From: Cryomorphaceae bacterium
GTDB taxonomy: Bacteria > Bacteroidota > Bacteroidia > Flavobacteriales > Flavobacteriaceae
Direction: 5' to 3'
DNA: 64,000 nucleotides
Assembly (NCBI GenBank): GCA_018646865.1
Contig: JABGTW010000060.1
Span: 20,896 to 84,895, forward strand
The stretch's first letter is position 1. Each line of letters begins with the position of its first letter. The notes under the pieces were generated by a model, which worked only from the letters and a program-made list of their open reading frames with translations, did no database searches and had not been told where the DNA came from. This document shows, piece by piece, positions 10,424 to 20,760 of this stretch. Made by a program: the position numbers and the translations under genes.

Positions 10424-10429
10424 AAGTAA

Positions 10430-11434
10430 TTATTTAAATTGATTCAAAAACCTGATATCATTTTCAAAAAAGAGTCTTATATCTGGGATTTGATAAATAA
10501 GCATAGCTATTCTTTCAATACCTAAACCAAATGCATAACCAGTATACTTTTCTGAGTCAATATTACAGTTTTCTAAAACATTTGGATCAACCATACCACA
10601 GCCCATAATTTCTAACCAACCTGTTCCTTTTGTGATTCTATAATCAGTCTCTGTCTCTAGACCCCAATAAATATCTACTTCAGCACTTGGTTCAGTAAAT
10701 GGAAAAAATGATGGTCTAAATCTTAACTTAGATTTTCCAAACATAGATTTAGTAAAATAAAGTATCATCTGTTTTAAATTTGAAAACGAAACATTTTCAT
10801 CAACATAAATTCCTTCAATTTGATGAAAAATACAATGTGATCTAGATGATATTGCCTCATTCCTATATACTCTTCCAGGTGAAATTATTTTTAATGGAGG
10901 TGGGTTGTCTTCAAGATATCTTACCTGAACTGAAGAGGTATGAGTTCTTAATAGAATATCGGGATTTTGCTGAATAAAAAAAGTGTCTTGCATATCTCTT
11001 GCAGGATGATGCTGAGGAAGGTTAAGTGCAGTAAAGTTATGCCAATCATCTTCAATCTCAGGTCCTTCAGACAGCTCAAATCCTACTTTTGAAAATATAT
11101 CAATAATTCGATTTTTAATTAAAGTTATTGGATGAAGTGAACCTGATGAAACTGGAAATCCTGGTTTTGTAAAATCTTCTAAAATTATCTTACTTGATTT
11201 TTTAATATTTGATTTTAAAATATCATATTTTTTTTTTGCAAGAAGCTTTAATTCATTTATTTTTTGCCCAAATTCTTTTTTTTGATCAGGCGGAACATTT
11301 TTAAAGTCTGAAAATAGCTCATTAATTAAACCTTTTCTTCCAAGAAACCTAATCTTTAAAGACTCAATCTCATTTAGGTCCTGTGAGTCAAACTTATTTA
11401 AATCTGAAATATATCCCTCAAGTTTTTCTATCAT
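10430..11434 (-). CDS. pheS: Phenylalanine--tRNA ligase alpha subunit
   Basis: HPITLIKNRIIDIFSKVGFELSEGPEIEDDWHNFTALNLPQHHPARDMQDTF, EPSAEVDIYWG, GLGIERIAML. Confidence 0.97.
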   Translation of the reverse strand: MIEKLEGYISDLNKFDSQDLNEIESLKIRFLGRKGLINELFSDFKNVPPDQKKEFGQKINELKLLAKKKYDILKSNIKKSSKIILEDFTKPGFPVSSGSLHPITLIKNRIIDIFSKVGFELSEGPEIEDDWHNFTALNLPQHHPARDMQDTFFIQQNPDILLRTHTSSVQVRYLEDNPPPLKIISPGRVYRNEAISSRSHCIFHQIEGIYVDENVSFSNLKQMILYFTKSMFGKSKLRFRPSFFPFTEPSAEVDIYWGLETETDYRITKGTGWLEIMGCGMVDPNVLENCNIDSEKYTGYAFGLGIERIAMLIYQIPDIRLFFENDIRFLNQFK

Positions 11435-11485
11435 CTTAATTTTTTAATTAAAATTCAAAGCGTGTAATTATCCTTATGTATATTG

Positions 11486-11493
11486 CAAATATA
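11486..11493 (-). promoter_or_regulatory. Bacteroidota -7 element for pheS
   Basis: Reverse strand TATATTTG upstream of pheS start at 11434. Confidence 0.5.
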
Positions 11494-11504
11494 AATTAAG
11501 TTTT

Positions 11505-12002
11505 ATGAATTTGATTGATTTATTAATAATTGCAATAATAAGTTTTGGAGTTATTAGGGGGTATTCAAAAGGTTTAATTATTGAGCTATCGAGTTTCTTT
11601 GGAATTTTTATTTCCTTTTTTATATCTGGCAATATTGACAGTCTTTTGTCTCAACAGATAATAAAATTTATAAACCTGAATCTTAATTTAGTTAATACAA
11701 TCTCCTTTATTATAATTTTTATTCTTAGTTATTCACTGATTATTTTTTTTGCAAAAGGGTTTACCAAACTTGCAAAAATTGTCTACTTAGGTCTTCTAAA
11801 TAGTTTAATGGGAGGGCTTTTTGGAGGGCTTAAACTATTATTAATTCTATTGATTCTAACAAAAGTTGTTTTTTCTCTAAATCTATTATCAATTTCCCTA
11901 ATTAGTGAATCAACACTGATGGTTCAAATGCACATACTATCTGAAATTCTATTTGATTCGTTTGAAATTAGTACAGAATTATATCAAGAGAAATTAATCT
12001 AG
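11505..12002 (+). CDS. CvpA family membrane protein
   Basis: NLIDLLIIAIISFGVIRGYSKGLIIELSSFFGIFISFF typical CvpA N-terminus with four hydrophobic segments. Confidence 0.8.
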   Translation: MNLIDLLIIAIISFGVIRGYSKGLIIELSSFFGIFISFFISGNIDSLLSQQIIKFINLNLNLVNTISFIIIFILSYSLIIFFAKGFTKLAKIVYLGLLNSLMGGLFGGLKLLLILLILTKVVFSLNLLSISLISESTLMVQMHILSEILFDSFEISTELYQEKLI

Positions 12003-12734
12003 AATTTTTAAACTAGATAATTGAACCCATCCTAGTGTTCCATTTTCAAGCTGAATGCTTACCCAGTCTTGAATAATATCTACCTGTCTAACCTTAGTCC
12101 CCTCATGAAGTAGAAATTTTAATTCAGAAATTTTATTGGGTTCAGACCAAACCTCAATTTCTTTATCATATATAATTGCATATTTTATTTCACTTAATTT
12201 TTTCTTTTCAAGATTTATAAATATTGTCAAAGAAGATAAAATCAAAAAAATAATTGAAACACTAAAGAATAGTCTTTTAAATTTTGAGTCATTTGAAAGT
12301 ATATAAAAAATAGATGAAAAACACATAATCCAGATTAAAACAATAAGTGTGACCGACCATCCTTTCTCTGAAAATAAATCTAAAATTGAAAGTTTTAAAT
12401 TTTGTATATCAGTAACTGGTAATACTTCTATTTTATCAATTCGTAGATTTTGAGCAAATGACAAATTTGTTAAAACATCTTCATCATTTGGAGAAATTGA
12501 TTTTGCTTTTTCATAATAAAAATTGCTATCAGGAATATTGTTTAATTTATAAAATGAATTTCCAATATTGAAATAAAGCTCAGCACTTTCATATCCAGAC
12601 TCTAAAATATCTAAATATCCTGTAACTGCATTTTGATAATCTCCGTTTGTATAGAAATCATTTGATTGCTCAAATAAATCTTCAACAACTTGGTTGTTTA
12701 AAAGAATTGATAAAAAAATCAAAATTATCTTCAT
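11994..12734 (-). CDS. batE: BatE-like TPR/SH3 protein
   Basis: N-terminal signal, TPR-like repeats, two TM segments, C-terminal SH3-like GTKVRQVDIIQDWVSIQLENGTLGWVQLSSL; last gene of Bat cluster. Confidence 0.75.
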   Translation of the reverse strand: MKIILIFLSILLNNQVVEDLFEQSNDFYTNGDYQNAVTGYLDILESGYESAELYFNIGNSFYKLNNIPDSNFYYEKAKSISPNDEDVLTNLSFAQNLRIDKIEVLPVTDIQNLKLSILDLFSEKGWSVTLIVLIWIMCFSSIFYILSNDSKFKRLFFSVSIIFLILSSLTIFINLEKKKLSEIKYAIIYDKEIEVWSEPNKISELKFLLHEGTKVRQVDIIQDWVSIQLENGTLGWVQLSSLKILD

Positions 12735-14473
12735 GATTTAACTTTTAAAATTGAACTAATTGCTTTTCTAGCATTTTCTAAATCTTTGTTCATTATACTA
12801 TCTGAAGATCTGGAATATTTAGCTTTCTCACAGTTTTCAATTAATTTTATTATTAGTAGAATATCGTCTTTATTTAGTCCTTTTTCTTCCCCTATCTGTT
12901 CTATTTTTTCCTTATTTAAGCTTTCCATTTTAATTGAAAATTTAATCATTAAACTTTTTATAATAGCTTTTTCAATTTTATCATAAAATAAAACCTTGTC
13001 TCCAATTGATTTTTTTGCAGATTCTATCATTTTATTAATCTGCTTTTCCTGAATTCTAATTAACTCAGAAGACGATTCTTTTCTATTTTTTTTATATGTT
13101 TTGAATAGTAGCAAAGAAAGAAGTAACACAAATGGTGTAGTTACTGTTACATAGAAAAATTTAGATTTAAAAAATATATCACTTTTAACTTCTCTAAGGT
13201 TTGCGTTAATTTTAATAAAGCGGAATGAGTCATTTGAAGAAATGATGTTTGAATTTTCATTATTAATTGCATTGGTTACCACTGGACCATCATAAACATC
13301 AATTGTAAGCCTTAGCGATTTTAAAATTTTATATTTTTCTATCTCTGGATCAAAATATGAGAACTCAACTTCTTCAATTGGAAAATTTCCTTGAAATCTG
13401 GGAATAACTGTAAAAAATTTAGAAACAGACCCACTCATGCCTGATAGGTTTGTATTTATAAGTTCCTCTCTTTCTGGCTCAAAAAGTTCCATTGAGTTTG
13501 GTACTAAAATATCTGGCAAATCAAATAGTTTAAGATTTCCATTACCCTTAACTTTAAGTTCAGCCATAAAAGATTCAGTTGCCCTTAGAGAGTTTTTATT
13601 TAAAATTACATCAAACTCAAATTTACCAACTGCACCAGAAAAACTATTAGGTTTCCCTATCTGAGGTAAGTCTTTTACTGTAATTCTTCTCATACCTGTA
13701 GATATTAACTGAGAAGTTTGATCATAAATAACATTACCAAAAAAGTCCCTTTTGTCAGTTGGGACATCAAGAACTAAGTTTAATGATAAAGGGGAAATTT
13801 CTAATTGACCTATCTTTTGGGGATATAGAACTACTTTTCTCCATTCTACAACATTATAATTTTGTCCTTTATATATCTCTCTCTGCACTTTTAATTGAGG
13901 TATTTTTATGGTTTGACTCCAGAAATCTTTGAATTTGGGAGTCTCTGTCTCACGTGCATCCGATATATTAATTGGAGCTTTATAATAAAGTTTGTAAACT
14001 ACCGTTATTGGTTCATTTAAATAAGGTGAACGTTTGGAAATTAATGCTCTCAATTCTATATCATCATCATTATAATATTGAGTTATTGTATCAGAGGGCT
14101 GCTGAACGGAATCTGTAATTAAAACTTCAATCTGAAGTGATTTATATATTTCACCATCTATTTCAATTGACGCTTGATTTATTTTTAGTCTACCTTTTTT
14201 AATTGGTTGTAGGAAATAAGAATATGTCTTTGAAAATCTTCTTTCTCCATTTACATAGGAAGTTTTTATGGATTGATTTGGGCCTCCAATTATTTGAAAG
14301 TTGTCAAATTCAGGAGGAGAAAAATTATCTCCATTTTGATTCATAACAAAATCAACCCTTAATCTTTCATTTAGCGCAAGTTTAGATTTACTTACTGAGG
14401 CTTCAAAGTTTACCTGAGCACTTAAAAATAAAGAATTCAAACTTAGAAATAATATGAAAATTTTTTTTACCAA
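12731..14473 (-). CDS. batD: BatD protein
   Basis: Signal peptide, VSKSKLALNERLRVDFVMN, IGGPNQSIKTSYVNGERRFSKTYSYFLQPIKKG, C-terminal TM; operon position. Confidence 0.9.
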   Translation of the reverse strand: MVKKIFILFLSLNSLFLSAQVNFEASVSKSKLALNERLRVDFVMNQNGDNFSPPEFDNFQIIGGPNQSIKTSYVNGERRFSKTYSYFLQPIKKGRLKINQASIEIDGEIYKSLQIEVLITDSVQQPSDTITQYYNDDDIELRALISKRSPYLNEPITVVYKLYYKAPINISDARETETPKFKDFWSQTIKIPQLKVQREIYKGQNYNVVEWRKVVLYPQKIGQLEISPLSLNLVLDVPTDKRDFFGNVIYDQTSQLISTGMRRITVKDLPQIGKPNSFSGAVGKFEFDVILNKNSLRATESFMAELKVKGNGNLKLFDLPDILVPNSMELFEPEREELINTNLSGMSGSVSKFFTVIPRFQGNFPIEEVEFSYFDPEIEKYKILKSLRLTIDVYDGPVVTNAINNENSNIISSNDSFRFIKINANLREVKSDIFFKSKFFYVTVTTPFVLLLSLLLFKTYKKNRKESSSELIRIQEKQINKMIESAKKSIGDKVLFYDKIEKAIIKSLMIKFSIKMESLNKEKIEQIGEEKGLNKDDILLIIKLIENCEKAKYSRSSDSIMNKDLENARKAISSILKVKS

Positions 14474-15204
14474 TCTTTTTCAGCTTTTTTTGTTGTTTGA
14501 ACTTTCTTTTTTCCAGATTTTAACTTTTGATTTAAATCTTTTTCAATATTATTTACAGCTTCAAGAAGGTTTTCCATTTGTTGTTTTGAAAGTCCACCTC
14601 CTTGATCTTTTTCTTGATTTTCATTTTTTTCTTTAGGTTTTTCTTTCTCAGTATCAGAATCTTGATCGCTATTTTGATTTTGATCTTTATTTTCTTTTTG
14701 ATCTTCAGATTTATCTTTCTTTTCATCTTCAGATTCATTATTGTTTTGAGAGTTTTGACGCTTATCTCCTTCTAAGAATTTTTTTGCTAAAGCATAATTA
14801 TATCTAGTTTCATCATCTTCCGAGTAACTTCTAAGTGCATTTTTGTAGGCTTCAACAGCTTGAGCATAATCTTTTTTCTTCATGTATGAATTACCAAGAT
14901 TATGAAATGCTGAATGCCTTTCAATATCTAATTCAGAGTTTTTTTGAGTTTTAAAATATTCTTGAATTGCCTCGTCATAATTTTCATTTTCAAAAAGTAT
15001 ATTACCTAGATTATGAGCTGCTTTAGATTTAGCTTTATCTTTTGAGATAGCTTTTCGATATTCTACTTCTGCCTCAGTGTAATTTTTATTAATAGATTGT
15101 TTATTTCCATTAAAGACAAGATTATTTGGATCATCTTGACTATATGATGAAAAAGTAGTTACTAGAAATAGTAATGATATGTAATAGCTATTCTTCATTC
15201 TCAT
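14467..15204 (-). CDS. batC: BatC TPR protein with charged low-complexity C-terminal region
   Basis: TPR repeats (AEVEYRKAISKDKAKSKAAHNLGNILFENENYDEAIQEYFKT...AFHNLGNSYMKKKDYAQAVEAYKNAL) followed by D/E/K/N/Q-rich tract. Confidence 0.85.
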   Translation of the reverse strand: MRMKNSYYISLLFLVTTFSSYSQDDPNNLVFNGNKQSINKNYTEAEVEYRKAISKDKAKSKAAHNLGNILFENENYDEAIQEYFKTQKNSELDIERHSAFHNLGNSYMKKKDYAQAVEAYKNALRSYSEDDETRYNYALAKKFLEGDKRQNSQNNNESEDEKKDKSEDQKENKDQNQNSDQDSDTEKEKPKEKNENQEKDQGGGLSKQQMENLLEAVNNIEKDLNQKLKSGKKKVQTTKKAEKDW

Positions 15205-16228
15205 TAAATAGATTTAAATTTTGTATCCATTTTGTTTTAGTTTGAAATATAAAAATATCAGAAATGATAAACAATAATGATAATAAAATAAATGCTTGAA
15301 ACTGCTGTTTATATTCAACAAACTGAGATGATTCAAATTCTGATTTATCAATTTTATCTAATTTTGATTTTATAATTTCTAATGCCTCATCTGTAATATT
15401 TCCATCAATATACTCCCCTTTTGAAGAATCAGCTATTTTAAGTAAAATATCACTATTACGTTTTGTTATTACTACTTCACCATTACTATCTTTTTTGTAT
15501 GAATCAACCATTCCGTCTATTTTAATTGGAATTGTTGTCCCGGCTTCTTGACCTACGCCAATTGTAATAAGATTAATATTATTTTCAGTAATTAAATTAG
15601 TAATACTATCCGGTATATCATCATGATCTTCTCCATCAGAAATAAGTATCAAAACTCTATTAGTTTCAGAATTTTGATCAAAGAAATTTACTGATAGGTT
15701 TAATGCTGAATCAATTGAAGTGCCTTGAGAAGACAACATATCAGTGTCTATTATTTGTAAAAAATTCTTTACTGAAGCAAAGTCCGTTGTAAGAGGTACT
15801 TGAGGAATAGCCTGTGCAGCATAAGCTACAATTCCAACTCTATCAGTGCTTAAAGAATTAATAACTTCAGAAACAATTCTTTTTGACCTAATAAGTCTAT
15901 TAGGAGCAACATCTTCAGCTAGCATACTCTTAGAAACATCAATAGCAAAAACAATATCAACTCCTTCTCTATTGATTGATTTTAATTCAGTTCCAATTTT
16001 TGGATTTGCAAGAGCTATACATAAAAATAATATTATGAATGATTCGAATACGAGTTTTAGATTGAGTTTGAAATTTGACCTATTAGGACTTATATGGTCA
16101 AGTAATTCTTTATTTGAAAAAAACTTTTGAATCCTTTTTCTCCATGACATATAAAACCAATTAATGATTATAACTACAGGAATTATAAGTGTTAAATAAA
16201 GAAAATATGGATTATCAAACTGATACAT
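15188..16228 (-). CDS. batB: BatB, von Willebrand factor A membrane protein
   Basis: MIDAS motif VFAIDVSKSMLAEDVAPNRL with flanking TM segments. Confidence 0.9.
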   Translation of the reverse strand: MYQFDNPYFLYLTLIIPVVIIINWFYMSWRKRIQKFFSNKELLDHISPNRSNFKLNLKLVFESFIILFLCIALANPKIGTELKSINREGVDIVFAIDVSKSMLAEDVAPNRLIRSKRIVSEVINSLSTDRVGIVAYAAQAIPQVPLTTDFASVKNFLQIIDTDMLSSQGTSIDSALNLSVNFFDQNSETNRVLILISDGEDHDDIPDSITNLITENNINLITIGVGQEAGTTIPIKIDGMVDSYKKDSNGEVVITKRNSDILLKIADSSKGEYIDGNITDEALEIIKSKLDKIDKSEFESSQFVEYKQQFQAFILLSLLFIISDIFIFQTKTKWIQNLNLFNENEE

Positions 16229-17232
16229 TATATAAAGCTCTTAAAGATTGTTTTTCTTGCAATTATTTCAATAATAAATAGGATTAATCCGACTAACACA
16301 AAAGGTCTGTATTTCTCAGAGACATTTGTAAAAATAGTTTCAGTTATTTCAGTCTTCTCTAGTTTATTAATTTCATCATATATGTTTTGTAATTCTAGGT
16401 TATCAGTAGCTCTAAAATATCTTCCTGAAGTTTTTTCAGATATATATCTTAAGAGTTCCTCATCAATCTCGACTTTTGTTAAACTAAATTGAAAACTTCC
16501 ATTAGGTAAAATTGAAACTGGAGCTAAGGCTCTTCCATTTGTGCCAAGACCTATTGTATAGGTTTTAATTTCATATTCTGCTGCAAGTTCTGCTGAAACT
16601 CTAGGATCTATAAATCCTGAATTATTAACGCCATCTGTAAGGAGAATTATTACTTTACTTTTTGCTGTACTTTCCTTTAGCCTATTTACAGCAGTTGAAA
16701 GTCCCATGCCTATAGCTGTTCCATCTTCTAAAAGTGATTCATAATTTATCTCACTTAGAGATTGCTTTAAAATCAATTTATCTGTAGTAACTGGTGTTTT
16801 AGTATAACTCTCTGCAGCATAAACAACAAGACCAATTCTATCATTAGGTCTGTCATCTATAAAGTTAGAAGCAACATTCTTTAATGCAGTTAGTCTGTCA
16901 GGCTTAAGGTCCTTTGATAACATACTTGATGATATATCAATAACCATTACTATATCAATACCTCTTGATGTTTTAATTCTTTTAGATGTAGACTTTGATT
17001 GAGGTCTTGAAACGGCAATAATTAATAGTGATATCACTATTATTCTAATTATATTCAATAGAGGTCTAAGTTTTGATATATATGAATTATTTAGCTTCAA
17101 TAACGATAACGAAGAATGAAATAATGTGGCTTGGGTTAGTTTTCCATATCTAAACCAAAAGAATATAGCAAGAGGAACTATAATTAGTATTATAAGAAAT
17201 TCTGGATCCGCAAAGTAAATATCATTTAGCAT
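16228..17232 (-). CDS. batA: BatA, von Willebrand factor A membrane protein
   Basis: MIDAS motif VMVIDISSSMLSKDLKPDRL, LTDGVNNSGFIDPRVSAELA. Confidence 0.92.
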   Translation of the reverse strand: MLNDIYFADPEFLIILIIVPLAIFFWFRYGKLTQATLFHSSLSLLKLNNSYISKLRPLLNIIRIIVISLLIIAVSRPQSKSTSKRIKTSRGIDIVMVIDISSSMLSKDLKPDRLTALKNVASNFIDDRPNDRIGLVVYAAESYTKTPVTTDKLILKQSLSEINYESLLEDGTAIGMGLSTAVNRLKESTAKSKVIILLTDGVNNSGFIDPRVSAELAAEYEIKTYTIGLGTNGRALAPVSILPNGSFQFSLTKVEIDEELLRYISEKTSGRYFRATDNLELQNIYDEINKLEKTEITETIFTNVSEKYRPFVLVGLILFIIEIIARKTIFKSFI

Positions 17233-18800
17233 TATAGTTCTTTTATAATATCAAAGCTTTCTAAAATTTTTGACTCTATTTTATCAGCATACCTATCATT
17301 ATCTCTATAGACAATAGTAAGTGTTATTGTCTTTTTATCATAGGGTAAAATAACTGATGTAAAATTTGATCTAATCAAATCATTGTTTTTCTCAATATCT
17401 AAACTACCATAAAATCTTAATCCAATGTCACCAGATTTTATAGAGAATTGATCGTCCTTAACAAGTATGTTTTTAGAACCTAAGTTTTGAAATTGATTTA
17501 TTAATTCATTTTTTAAATTGTCAATATTTGCAGGATTTTCACTTTGAATAATATCTTTAAAATCAAGCGATAGGAAGAAAGAGTCTTCAAAATTTCCCAT
17601 TTCAAATTTATTATTTTCTATGCTATCATTAACCCTAGCAAGAATATTTGGTGTTTTAAGCTCTACTGGAGGAGATCCATATTGGCTTGTATACCAATCC
17701 TTTGAAAGAAGTTGTTTTGTTGGATTTAATAATATTGTGTCTCTTACTGGGTAGTAGCCAAATATTACTATGCATATGATAATTGATGTAGATGTTATTA
17801 AGAATGAGTATTTCAAAAACATTTTAAGGTTGTCTAATACAGATCTTTCTTCATCCGGCACTTCTTCTTCATCAGGTATTTTATATTTTTCATTATAAAT
17901 TTTTTCAGTAGAATCAATAAAATCTTTGATCGTTAAGATGTCAATATTGATGTCATTTTTTGTTGGTAAAGACTTAGCAAATTTTATTAAGTCAGATTTT
18001 GTGAAAAGGCTCTCTAGTTCATTGATCTGTTTTAATTCAAAATCATAGTTTCCACTGTCTTTAAGCATATTTATTCTTACAATAAGCTCTCTTGATGTAC
18101 TTTCCATTGCTGGAATTTTAACTTGAGATTCTAAATAATCTCTAAATATATCAATCAGAATAGTATAGTATTCTTTAAATTCAATTTGAGAATTAGGAGC
18201 TAAATTATCTAAATCACCCAATTTATCAATAGCAATTTGATAAAGTGATTTCATCTCATCTAAAGAGCTTTTCTTTTTATTAAATAATCGAAATCTGAGA
18301 ATTATATAGATGAGAGTTAAAATCAAAAATCCAATAATTAAACTATTAATTAATTTTTGATAATTTCTCTTAACAGGAATTATGGGTTTTATATCAAATA
18401 AATTTTGTTTGATGGTATCTACTTCAACGTCATTTATTATAACCCGTAATGAATCACTAAATTTTATAGATTGATTGAAATATATTTTTTGAGGAGGAAT
18501 CCAATACTCTCCAGGTTCAAAATTAATTAATGAATACTTCTTAGAAATATTTGAGGATTCAATGACTGTATCTGAGGGATAAGATTTTAAAACCTCAAAA
18601 GGTATGAAATTTGGATTTTCATCAAAACGTATATTGTATTTATTTTTTGAATAAATATCAATGTTAAATTTAATTTCTTGTCCAATTTTGACCTGAATAG
18701 TATCAATTGAACTTGAAATATCAATATTTGAATCAAAATTAGCTGATTGACTCATTAAAAAGGTCATAGACAAAATCCAAAGAAATATTATTTTCTTCAT
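17232..18800 (-). CDS. Bat-operon membrane protein of unknown function (BatD-like N-terminal domain, TM, helical region, TM, C-terminal alpha/beta domain)
   Basis: Signal peptide, beta-rich N-terminal part with FEPGEYWIPPQKIYF, TM at NSLIIGFLILTLIYIILRF, second TM, C-terminal domain ending ITLTIVYRDNDRYADKIESKILESFDII; between DUF58 gene and batA. Confidence 0.7.
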   Translation of the reverse strand: MKKIIFLWILSMTFLMSQSANFDSNIDISSSIDTIQVKIGQEIKFNIDIYSKNKYNIRFDENPNFIPFEVLKSYPSDTVIESSNISKKYSLINFEPGEYWIPPQKIYFNQSIKFSDSLRVIINDVEVDTIKQNLFDIKPIIPVKRNYQKLINSLIIGFLILTLIYIILRFRLFNKKKSSLDEMKSLYQIAIDKLGDLDNLAPNSQIEFKEYYTILIDIFRDYLESQVKIPAMESTSRELIVRINMLKDSGNYDFELKQINELESLFTKSDLIKFAKSLPTKNDINIDILTIKDFIDSTEKIYNEKYKIPDEEEVPDEERSVLDNLKMFLKYSFLITSTSIIICIVIFGYYPVRDTILLNPTKQLLSKDWYTSQYGSPPVELKTPNILARVNDSIENNKFEMGNFEDSFFLSLDFKDIIQSENPANIDNLKNELINQFQNLGSKNILVKDDQFSIKSGDIGLRFYGSLDIEKNNDLIRSNFTSVILPYDKKTITLTIVYRDNDRYADKIESKILESFDIIKEL

Positions 18801-19666
18801 TAAGCTCTTTGTTTAAAATAACCTAAGAGTTTCTTTACATAACTTTCATCTACCATACAATTAATCACACCTGCTCCATTTTTATTAAATAAACTTTTAA
18901 ACTTTTTTATTGATGAATTATAATTTGATAAATAATTTTCTCTAATTTTTTTGGAAGATGTATCAACCCAAACTAATTCATTTGTCTCAGCGTCTATCAT
19001 TGGAACAAAACCTAGTTTAGGAATAACAGTTTCCATTTGATCAAAAATTCTAATTCCTGTTAAATCAAACTTTTTGGCTGCTAATTTTAAAGATTTATCA
19101 TACTCACTGTCTATAAAATCAGATAAAACAAAAACTATAGCTTTTTTTTGAATAACACTTAATAAAAACTTAAGAGATGAATCAATACTTGTTTTGGAAC
19201 TTTTTGGTTTAAATTCAAGAAGTTCTCTAATGATTCTTAAAATATGTCTTTTCCCCTTATTTGGTGGAATAAATAATTCAACAGTATCAGTAAATAATAT
19301 TGCGCCTACTTTATCATTATTTTTAAGAGCAGAAAATGCAAGAGTTGCTGCAATTTCAGTGACAATTTCTTTTTTTAATTTATTTCTTGTTGCAAAGTTT
19401 TTTGAGCCACTTACATCAATTAGTAACATTAATGTTAATTCCCTTTCTTCTTCAAAAATTTTTATAAAAGGTTCATTATATCTTGCCGTAACATTCCAAT
19501 CAATTGACCTTATATCGTCTCCATATTCATATTTCCTTACTTCACTGAAAGTCATACCTCTACCCTTAAAGGTGCTTAAGTATTCTCCTCCAAATAGGTT
19601 ATCACTTAGCCTTCTACTTTTTATTTCAACTTGTCTTACTTTCTTGAGTAATTCTTTAGAATCCAT
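18800..19666 (-). CDS. DUF58 domain protein
   Basis: GMTFSEVRKYEYGDDIRSIDWNVTARYNEPFIKIFEEERELTLMLLIDVSGS. Confidence 0.95.
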   Translation of the reverse strand: MDSKELLKKVRQVEIKSRRLSDNLFGGEYLSTFKGRGMTFSEVRKYEYGDDIRSIDWNVTARYNEPFIKIFEEERELTLMLLIDVSGSKNFATRNKLKKEIVTEIAATLAFSALKNNDKVGAILFTDTVELFIPPNKGKRHILRIIRELLEFKPKSSKTSIDSSLKFLLSVIQKKAIVFVLSDFIDSEYDKSLKLAAKKFDLTGIRIFDQMETVIPKLGFVPMIDAETNELVWVDTSSKKIRENYLSNYNSSIKKFKSLFNKNGAGVINCMVDESYVKKLLGYFKQRA

Positions 19667-19669
19667 TAA

Positions 19670-20674
19670 TTATGGTACTTCAACAGTATTTACAATTTGT
19701 TTAATTATATCTTCAGTAGACACATTCTCAGCCTCAGCTTCGTATGTCAACCCTATTCTATGTCTTAATACATCAGTGACAACTTCTCTTACATCTTCAG
19801 GTATTACAAAACCTCTATGTTTAATAAAAGCATAACATTTTGAAGCTAATGCAAGATTTATACTTCCACGAGGAGATGCACCAAATGAAATAAGTGGAGA
19901 TAGATTTTTAAGATTATATTTTTCAGGATATCTAGTACAAAAAATTAAATCAAGAATATATTTTTCAATTTTTTCATCCATGTATACATCGTTAACAATT
20001 CCTTGTGCAGTGGTAATTTGTTTTGTTGTAACAACTGGTTTAATTTTTTCTTGCGAAGAAGAAAGGTTCATGTTTATAATCTTTTGCTCTTCTTCAAGTT
20101 TAGGATAATCAACTACAACTTTAAGCATAAATCTATCTACTTGAGCTTCAGGTAAAGGATAAGTCCCCTCTTGTTCCACAGGGTTCTGAGTTGCCATTAC
20201 AAGAAAAGGATCAGATAATTTAAAAGTTTTATCTCCAATTGTGACTTGTTTCTCTTGCATTGCTTCAAGTAATGCTGATTGGACTTTTGCTGGAGCTCGA
20301 TTAATTTCGTCTGCTAAAACAAAATTAGCAAATACTGGCCCTTGTCTTATGGAGAAGTTACCTTCTTTCATATTATAGATCATTGTACCTACTACGTCAG
20401 CAGGAAGTAGATCGGGAGTAAATTGAATTCTACTAAATGATCCTTTAACCGCACTGCTTAGACTATTTATAGCAAGTGTTTTTGCAAGACCAGGTACTCC
20501 CTCAAGTAAAATATGACCTTTACCCAGAAGACCAATCATTAATCTTTCGATCATTTTCTTTTGACCTATAATCTTTTTATTTATTTCCAGTGAAAGAAGA
20601 TCTACAAAAGCGCTTTCTTGCTTTATTAATTCATCTTTCTTATTTAAATCTACATTAGTTTTGTTATCATTCAT
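19670..20674 (-). CDS. MoxR-family AAA+ ATPase
   Basis: GHILLEGVPGLAKTLAINSLS, RIQFTPDLLPADVVGTMIYN, ADEINRAPAKVQSALLEAMQEKQVTIG, ATQNPVEQEGTYPLPEAQVDRFMLKV. Confidence 0.97.
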   Translation of the reverse strand: MNDNKTNVDLNKKDELIKQESAFVDLLSLEINKKIIGQKKMIERLMIGLLGKGHILLEGVPGLAKTLAINSLSSAVKGSFSRIQFTPDLLPADVVGTMIYNMKEGNFSIRQGPVFANFVLADEINRAPAKVQSALLEAMQEKQVTIGDKTFKLSDPFLVMATQNPVEQEGTYPLPEAQVDRFMLKVVVDYPKLEEEQKIINMNLSSSQEKIKPVVTTKQITTAQGIVNDVYMDEKIEKYILDLIFCTRYPEKYNLKNLSPLISFGASPRGSINLALASKCYAFIKHRGFVIPEDVREVVTDVLRHRIGLTYEAEAENVSTEDIIKQIVNTVEVP

Positions 20675-20760
20675 ATTTACTGAATTTATTTATTCAAATT
20701 TCAAAATTTATTAGTAAAATCCTTGTTAATAATTGGTTAAATTGAAAATTAACAAAAAAC

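Noticed and set aside
14553-14738. 61-aa Lys/Ile-rich minus-strand ORF
   Set aside because: Alternative frame of the low-complexity BatC tail, not an independent gene
19194-19835. 213-aa plus-strand ORF
   Set aside because: Lies antisense to the well-supported DUF58 and MoxR genes; S/L-rich translation without motifs, typical shadow ORF in AT-rich DNA
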